From the NCBI RefSeq assembly GCF_014596465.1, contig NZ_MECK01000223.1, positions 40,692-104,691 on the forward strand: DNA of 64,000 bases. Direction: 5' to 3'. The stretch comes from Streptomyces sp. CBMA123. GTDB taxonomy: Bacteria; Actinomycetota; Actinomycetes; Streptomycetales; Streptomycetaceae. Positions 59,471 through 64,000 of this stretch are shown here, piece after piece. The notes beneath the pieces are model-generated. The model was not told the DNA's origin and ran no database searches. It saw only the letters and a list, made by a program, of their open reading frames with translations. The first letter of the stretch is position 1, and every line of letters starts with the position of its first letter. A program made the translations under genes and the position numbers.

Positions 59471-60760
59471 ATGAGCTCGGCAGGCGCCACGGCCCCGCAG
59501 ACCACGTGGTGGCACACCTTCTACGGCGGCCTCCAGAAGATGGGCCGCTCGCTGCAGCTGCCGGTCGCGGTCCTCCCCGCGGCGGGCATCCTCAACCGGC
59601 TCGGACAGCCCGACGTGTTCGGCAAGGACGGCCTGGGCTGGAACGACGTCGCCAGGGTCTTCGCGGCGGCCGGCGGCGCACTGCTCGACTCCTCACTCGG
59701 CCTGCCGATGCTGTTCTGCGTCGGAGTGGCGATCGGCATGGCCAAGAAGGCGGACGGTTCGACGGCGCTGGCGGCCGTGGTCGGCTTCCTCGTCTTCTAC
59801 AAGGTGCTGCACGCCTTCCCGGAGAAGTGCAAGCCGCCGACGGTGCTGATCAGCGACCAGTGCGTGGACTACTCCTCGGCGAAGGCCGCCAATGCGACGT
59901 ACCAGAACCCGGGGGTGCTGGGCGGCATCCTGATCGGTCTGATGTCGGCCTGGCTCTGGGTCCGCTTCCATCGCGTCAGACTGGTCGACTGGCTGGGCTT
60001 CTTCAACGGCCGCCGCCTCGTGCCGATGATCACCGCCCTGGTCGGCATGCTGACCGCGGTGGTCGCGCTGTGGGTGTGGCCGCCGGTCGGCCGCGGCCTG
60101 AACGACTTCTCGCAGACCCTGGCCGATCTGGGCGCGGGCGGCGCCGGCATCTTCGGCCTGTGCAACCGCGCACTGCTGCTGATCGGCATGCACCAGTTGC
60201 TGAACACCTTCGTCTGGTTCCAGTTCGGCGAGTTCACGAAGCCGGACGGCAGCATCGTGCACGGCGACATCCCGCGTTTCCTGGCGGGCGACCCGACGGC
60301 CGGCCAGTTCCAGTCCGGATTCTTCCCGATCATGATGTTCGCGCTGCCCGCCGCGGCACTCGCGATCGCCCACTCGGCCAAGCCGCACCGCCGCAAGGAG
60401 ATCTACGGCCTGATGCTCTCGGTCGGCCTGACCTCCTTCGTCACCGGCGTCACCGAGCCGATCGAGTACTCCTTCGCCTACATCGCCCCGGCCCTGTACG
60501 GCGTGCACGCGCTGCTGACCGGCGCCTCGATGGCGGTCACCTGGGGGCTGGGGGTGCACGACGGCTTCAGCTTCTCGGCCGGCCTGATCGACTACGTGAT
60601 CAACTGGGGACTCGCCACCAAACCGTGGATGATCATCGTCATCGGGCTGTGCTTCGCCGCGGTGTACTACGCGCTCTTCCGGTTCATCATCGTCAAATTC
60701 GACCTGAAAACACCGGGCCGGGAGGACGAGGCCGAAGTCGAGGACGTCACCAAAGCCTGA
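59471..60760 (+). CDS. nagE1: PTS N-acetylglucosamine permease EIIC (paralogue 1)
   Basis: A 429-residue EIIC with about ten TM segments: GGLQKMGRSLQLPVAVLPAA, KKADGSTALAAVVGFLVF, DWLGFFNGRRLVPMITALVG, GMHQLLNTFVWF, GVTEPIEYSFAYIAPALYG (with the conserved T-E-P sugar site) and GVHDGFSFSAGLIDY. The C-terminal DLKTPGRED tail ends without an EIIB. GGAGGG precedes ATG. In S. coelicolor the adjacent NagE2 does most GlcNAc transport and NagE1 contributes little. Confidence 0.95.
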   Translation: MSSAGATAPQTTWWHTFYGGLQKMGRSLQLPVAVLPAAGILNRLGQPDVFGKDGLGWNDVARVFAAAGGALLDSSLGLPMLFCVGVAIGMAKKADGSTALAAVVGFLVFYKVLHAFPEKCKPPTVLISDQCVDYSSAKAANATYQNPGVLGGILIGLMSAWLWVRFHRVRLVDWLGFFNGRRLVPMITALVGMLTAVVALWVWPPVGRGLNDFSQTLADLGAGGAGIFGLCNRALLLIGMHQLLNTFVWFQFGEFTKPDGSIVHGDIPRFLAGDPTAGQFQSGFFPIMMFALPAAALAIAHSAKPHRRKEIYGLMLSVGLTSFVTGVTEPIEYSFAYIAPALYGVHALLTGASMAVTWGLGVHDGFSFSAGLIDYVINWGLATKPWMIIVIGLCFAAVYYALFRFIIVKFDLKTPGREDEAEVEDVTKA

Positions 60761-60800
60761 TTCACCCCCGATTCGGCCGCCGCCCGGAACACCACTCGCA

Positions 60801-60832
60801 AAGGCCCTCGGACCCGCCGGTCCGAGGGCCTT
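60801..60832 (+). terminator. 14-bp hairpin terminator of nagE1
   Basis: AAGGCCCTCGGACC (60801-60814) and its exact complement (60819-60832) around the loop CGCC. Confidence 0.92.
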
Positions 60833-61222
60833 CGGCATTTCGGGAAAGGACGGAATTCCCTACCGGGACTCGCCGAAAAGGCAATTCGGTCGCGATCCGA
60901 CCGGACAGCGGGCGCTCCGGAGGGGTGCCGACCACGGGCGGGGGACGTCCCCTCGGGCACGTCCGCGACCCTCCGGTCACTCTCAGCAGCCACCGTGCGC
61001 GCCCCGGAGCGGCCGGATCGTCCGGGCCCGACCCGGCCGGACCCCCGGCACCGGCCTCGACCCGGGCGCCGCAAGGGCTCCGCGCTTTTTGTTGCGCAAA
61101 TAGCCAAAATCCCAATCCCGACTGAAATCATGATCGTCGCTCCGCATCCAGGTTTCGATTTCATAGCGCTTCCCGGCGGCGGCGCTATCCGGGGTTCCCC
61201 GACTTCTCCACCCGTGCTACAA
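60833..61222. other. nagE2 upstream region
   Basis: About 390 bp without a gene between the nagE1 terminator and the double dre. The right half contains the most A/T-rich run in this area (near 61085-61170), which fits a promoter or upstream activation region, but no clear -35/-10 pair was fixed. Confidence 0.5.
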
Positions 61223-61256
61223 AACTGGTCTACACCACGTGTGGTGTAGACCAGTT
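61223..61256. promoter_or_regulatory. Double dre palindrome upstream of nagE2
   Basis: Two DasR-type elements head to head: AACTGGTCTACACCAC (61223-61238) and its exact complement (61241-61256), separated by GT, so that 34 bp are nearly fully symmetric. Each half contains a complete dre core (TGGTCTACACCA). It ends 59 bp before nagE2. Confidence 0.9.
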
Positions 61257-61315
61257 CGCGGTTGGCCCCTGTGCCTCCCCCCGACCGACCGCCATGCCGT
61301 TAGGAACCCACCCCC

Positions 61316-62575
61316 ATGAGTCAGTCTGCGCAGGCACCGGCGCCCGCCAAGGCTCCGACGCCGATCAAGAAGTTCGGCAACAGCGTCCTTCCTGGTCTCC
61401 AGAAGGTCGGCCGCAGCCTCCAGCTGCCGATCGCCGTGCTCCCGGCGGCCGGTCTGCTGGCGCGTCTGGGCCAGCCCGACGTCCATGAGAAGTGGCACTT
61501 CCCCGCGAAGCTCGTCGAGGTCTTCGGCGCCGCGGGTACCGCCATCACCGGCGCGCTGCCGCTGCTGTTCTGCGTCGGCATCGCGATCGGCTACGCCAAG
61601 AAGGCGGACGGTTCCACGGCGCTGGCCGCGCTGGTCGGTTACCTCGTGTTCAAGAACGTGCTGACCGCCTTCCCGGCGGACGGCACCGTCACCGCCGCCC
61701 TCCCCGCAGGAAAGCCGCAGGACCCGGGCGTCCTCGGCGGCATCGTGGTCGGTCTGCTCGCGGCCATCCTGTGGCAGCGGTTCCACCGCACCAAGCTGGT
61801 CGACTGGCTGGGCTTCTTCAACGGCCGCCGCCTGGTGCCGATCATCATGGCCTTCGTCGGCACCGGCCTGGGCGTCCTGTTCGGCCTCGGCTGGCAGCCC
61901 GTCGGCGACGCGATCTCGCACGTCAACAACAGCCTGGTGGGCGCGGGCGCGCTCGGCGCCGGCATCTTCGGCCTGGTCAACCGCGCGCTGATCCCGATCG
62001 GCATGCACCAGTTCGTCAACACCTACGCCTGGTTCCAGACCGGTGACTTCACCAAGCCGGACGGCACCATCGTGCACGGTGACATCAACCGCTTCCTCGC
62101 GGGCGACCCGACGGCCGGTCAGTTCCAGGCGGGCTTCTTCCCGATCATGATGTTCGCGCTGCCGGCCGCCGCCCTCGCGATCGCCCACTGCGCCCGCCCC
62201 GAGCGCCGCAAGGCCGTCATGGGCATGATGATCTCGATCGCGCTGACCAGCTTCGTCACCGGTGTGACCGAGCCGATCGAGTTCACCTTCCTCTTCATCG
62301 CCCCGGTCCTGTACGCGATCCACGCGGTGCTGACCGCCGTCTCGATGGCCGTCACCTGGGGCCTCGGCGTGCACCACGGCTTCAGTTTCTCGGCCGGTCT
62401 GATCGACTACACGATCAACTTCAGCCTGGCCAAGAACCCGCTGCTGATCATCCCGATCGGCCTGGTCTTCGCGGCGATCTACTACTTCACGTTCCGCTTC
62501 GCGATCACCAAGTTCAACCTCAAGACCCCCGGTCGCGAGGACGACAGCGAGATCGAGGACGTGACCAAGGCCTGA
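61316..62575 (+). CDS. nagE2: PTS N-acetylglucosamine permease EIIC (main)
   Basis: A 419-residue EIIC of the same plan as nagE1 and very similar to it (KVGRSLQLPIAVLPAAGLLA, KKADGSTALAALVGYLVF, GMHQFVNTYAWF, GVTEPIEFTFLFIAPVLYA, GVHHGFSFSAGLIDY, NLKTPGRED). It imports and phosphorylates GlcNAc with NagF, Crr, HPr and EI. GlcNAc-6-phosphate then releases DasR, tying feeding on chitin to antibiotic and sporulation control in streptomycetes. It has its own terminator. Confidence 0.96.
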   Translation: MSQSAQAPAPAKAPTPIKKFGNSVLPGLQKVGRSLQLPIAVLPAAGLLARLGQPDVHEKWHFPAKLVEVFGAAGTAITGALPLLFCVGIAIGYAKKADGSTALAALVGYLVFKNVLTAFPADGTVTAALPAGKPQDPGVLGGIVVGLLAAILWQRFHRTKLVDWLGFFNGRRLVPIIMAFVGTGLGVLFGLGWQPVGDAISHVNNSLVGAGALGAGIFGLVNRALIPIGMHQFVNTYAWFQTGDFTKPDGTIVHGDINRFLAGDPTAGQFQAGFFPIMMFALPAAALAIAHCARPERRKAVMGMMISIALTSFVTGVTEPIEFTFLFIAPVLYAIHAVLTAVSMAVTWGLGVHHGFSFSAGLIDYTINFSLAKNPLLIIPIGLVFAAIYYFTFRFAITKFNLKTPGREDDSEIEDVTKA

Positions 62576-62592
62576 CGCCGGTCCCGTCCGCC

Positions 62593-62643
62593 CCGAAGGC
62601 CCCGCCCACCGCCGCTCACCCGGCGGCCGGGCGGGGCCTTCGG
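62593..62643 (+). terminator. Hairpin terminator of nagE2
   Basis: Perfect 15-bp stem: CCGAAGGCCCCGCCC (62593-62607) and complement (62629-62643), with an inner GCCG/CGGC helix in the 21-nt loop. Confidence 0.88.
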
Positions 62644-62644
62644 C

Positions 62645-62690
62645 ATGTCCGGCGGACGACGACGGCGGACGACGGCGGACGACGAAGGCG
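62645..62690. repeat. 10-bp tandem repeat
   Basis: Three tandem GGCGGACGAC units, plus partial copies, between the nagE2 terminator and the leader-peptide gene. Confidence 0.6.
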
Positions 62691-62727
62691 GTTGACGAAC
62701 CGCCGGAAGCCCTGGTCAACTGAAGTC

Positions 62728-62805
62728 GTGTACCCCTCGTGCCCGCTGGTGACCCGCAGCCACATCGACTTCGGTCGCGTGTGGTCCGCGGCGTGTCGCG
62801 GCTGA
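62728..62805 (+). CDS. Cysteine-attenuator-type leader peptide
   Basis: A 25-codon frame: GTG-initiated, product ends TRSHIDFGRVWSAACRG. The R-x-H-I-D-x-x-R-V-x-S-A-x-C-R ending is that of the short actinobacterial 'putative leader peptides' placed before sulphur-assimilation genes, where ribosome pausing at Cys codons controls the downstream gene. Here the downstream gene is a flavin monooxygenase, a class that includes organosulphur degraders. GTTGAC/GTCAAC (62691-62720) flank the region just upstream. The 187 bp after the stop have GC-rich arms that could fold alternatively. Confidence 0.75.
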   Translation: MYPSCPLVTRSHIDFGRVWSAACRG

Positions 62806-62992
62806 GCCGACCCCTCCCCCCGCCGCCGCCCGGCTGAGTCCCCGCCCGGCGCCGGCCGTCCTCCCCCGCCCGTCGCGGGCCTAAGCCTGCCCACGGGCCG
62901 TCACCGCGCACCCGCGCGCGCCCGCACCCCCGTACCCGCATCCGTACGGAGCCGCGTCCGCGCACGTCCGCACGAGGAAAGCCAGGCTCGCC

Positions 62993-64000
62993 ATGCCCCG
63001 CCCGTTGCACCTCTCCGCCGCCATCGACACCGCCGCCGACGCCGACACCGCCGGCCCCGGCCGCCTCGACGCCGCCCACTACGCCGGCCTCGCCCGCCTC
63101 GCCGAGCGGGCCGGCCTGGACTTCGTCACCCTCGACGACTCCTTCGCCGCCGAGCCGCGCCGCCCCGACGCGCTCGCCACCCTGGCCCGGATCGCCCCGC
63201 TGACCGAGCGGATCGGGCTGGTGCCCACCGTCACCACCACCCACACCGAGCCGTTCCACACCTCGATCTCGCTCAACACCCTGGACTGGGTGAGCGAGGG
63301 CCGGGCCGGCTGGCTGGTCGGCGTCTCCGGGACCGAGGCCGAGGCCCGGGCGTTCGGCCGCCGCCCGGTCGCCCCCGAGGACGAACTGTGGGCCGAGGCC
63401 GCCGACGCCGCCGAGGTGGCCGCCCGGCTCTGGGACAGCTGGGAGGACGACGCGGAGATCCGGGACACCGCCACCGGCCGGTTCATCGACCGCGACAAGC
63501 TGCACTACATCGACTTCGCGGGCCGGCACTTCTCGGTCCGCGGCCCGTCCATCACCCCGCGCCCGCCGCAGGGCCGCCCGGTGGTCGCGGTGCCGGTGGC
63601 CGCCGCCGACCTGGCCCGGGACGCCTCCCCCGGCGGGCGCGCCCGGGTCGCCACCGCGATCCGGTACGCCGACGTCGTCCTGCTGGACGCCCCCGACCGG
63701 GCCACCCGGCTGACCGCCGCCACCGAACTGCGGCTGCGCTCCGGCGAACACCTGCGCATCCTGGCCCGGCTCGCCACCGCCCTGCCCGACCGGGCCGCCG
63801 AGCAGCGGCTGCTCGCCGAACTCACCGCCACCGGCACCGGCGTGGACGGCTTCCACCTCGTCCCCGCCGACCCCGAGCGCGACCTGGCCGCCCTCGCCGC
63901 ACGGATCGCCCCGGCCCTGCGCAGCACCGGACTGCTGCGCACCGGCTACCCCGGCCGCACCCTGCGCGACCACCTCGGCCTGGCCCGCCCGGCCGGCCGC
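62993..64000 (+). CDS. Luciferase-like flavin-dependent monooxygenase (NtaA/SnaA type), partial
   Basis: An open frame of 336 codons with no stop before the right edge. It starts MPRPLHLSAAIDTA; FVTLDDSFAAE, then ERIGLVPTVTTTHTEPFHTS and LNTLDWVSEGRAGWLVG are LLM features, and LWDSWEDDAEIRDTATGRFI plus HYIDFAGRHFSVRGP is the NtaA/SnaA/DszA-type pattern. It would oxidise an organic substrate with FMNH2 and O2. It follows a cysteine-type leader peptide, so a role in organosulphur use is likely. The middle part after 63610 is Ala/Arg-rich and diverges from the core family. Confidence 0.88.
   Translation, partial: MPRPLHLSAAIDTAADADTAGPGRLDAAHYAGLARLAERAGLDFVTLDDSFAAEPRRPDALATLARIAPLTERIGLVPTVTTTHTEPFHTSISLNTLDWVSEGRAGWLVGVSGTEAEARAFGRRPVAPEDELWAEAADAAEVAARLWDSWEDDAEIRDTATGRFIDRDKLHYIDFAGRHFSVRGPSITPRPPQGRPVVAVPVAAADLARDASPGGRARVATAIRYADVVLLDAPDRATRLTAATELRLRSGEHLRILARLATALPDRAAEQRLLAELTATGTGVDGFHLVPADPERDLAALAARIAPALRSTGLLRTGYPGRTLRDHLGLARPAGR

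Noticed and set aside
61316..62575. nagE1 and nagE2 as one operon
   Set aside because: A perfect 14-bp terminator and a separate double dre lie between them, so they are independent units.
61217..63973. 918-codon open frame on the reverse strand
   Set aside because: It is antisense to nagE2 and the monooxygenase; composition is a mirror of GC-rich codons, without domain features.

Overview
The window is high-GC actinobacterial DNA, almost certainly from the Streptomycetaceae (Streptomyces or Kitasatospora). This rests on GTG/ATG starts with tight ATGA/GTGA couplings, a WhiJ-type XRE/DUF397/ATPase locus, a DUF6412-YidC pair, a GH18 chitinase with paired 12-bp promoter repeats, and the order rdgB - lipoprotein - rph - nagF - nagE1 - nagE2 with DasR-type (dre) sites, which matches the S. 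coelicolor SCO2903-SCO2907 neighbourhood. No rRNA, CRISPR array, integrase or transposase was seen.

Region 1 (1-9.06 kb) is an accessory, probably biosynthetic, operon. An SHMT-like enzyme (cut by the window edge), a fold-type-I PLP aminotransferase, a free-standing NRPS adenylation-carrier didomain, a HAD phosphatase-methyltransferase fusion and a 639-aa protein with a possible caspase-like core plus zinc ribbon are joined by 1-4 bp overlaps. A TmrB-like P-loop protein and an APH-type kinase, themselves overlapping, follow. No condensation or thioesterase domain is visible, so this looks like amino-acid activation on a carrier protein rather than classical NRPS assembly. The product is unknown.

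Region 2 (9.06-16.03 kb) is an accessory patch of orphan genes. It holds an SMC/RecN-like coiled-coil protein with zinc-hook cysteines whose P-loop lysine is replaced by cysteine, overlapping a GNAT-like gene, and several unknown proteins. It also carries an intact NagD-like HAD phosphatase gene, with a truncated, inverted second copy 0.65 kb further on. The truncation point at about 15.65 kb may be a junction between inserted DNA and core chromosome.

Region 3 (16.2-35.9 kb) is ordinary chromosome with small modules: Gfo/Idh/MocA oxidoreductase, Phd-PIN toxin-antitoxin, DUF6412/YidC, CDP-alcohol phosphotransferase, an ArsR regulator divergent from a quinone oxidoreductase across a long palindrome, an SDR/TetR pair, a WhiJ-like locus, an Imm49-like protein, a candidate small RNA (about 29.86-30.01 kb) with promoter and strong terminator, secreted proteins, a DD-peptidase-like hydrolase, and a tandemly duplicated membrane protein.

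Region 4 (35.9-52.6 kb) has a DrrAB-like ABC exporter with a DUF4097 protein and a ribbon-helix-helix protein facing its own palindrome, an adenosine-deaminase-family enzyme, a DUF445 protein, a UDP-sugar dehydrogenase/GT2 pair beside a three-gene ABC-2 exporter, a class A penicillin-binding protein, an AlkZ-like winged-helix protein, a GroES-like protein and a DUF3618 protein.

Region 5 (52.7-64 kb) is centred on chitin and N-acetylglucosamine use. A secreted chitinase releases chitin oligomers, nagF (EIIB) and nagE1/nagE2 (EIIC) import GlcNAc, and dre-like sites precede chi, nagE1 and nagE2. Bcp peroxiredoxin, an HNH endonuclease, an odd tRNA-like gene with a UAG anticodon, rdgB and rph are interspersed. 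The window ends in a flavin-dependent monooxygenase preceded by a 25-aa leader peptide of the actinobacterial cysteine-attenuator type.
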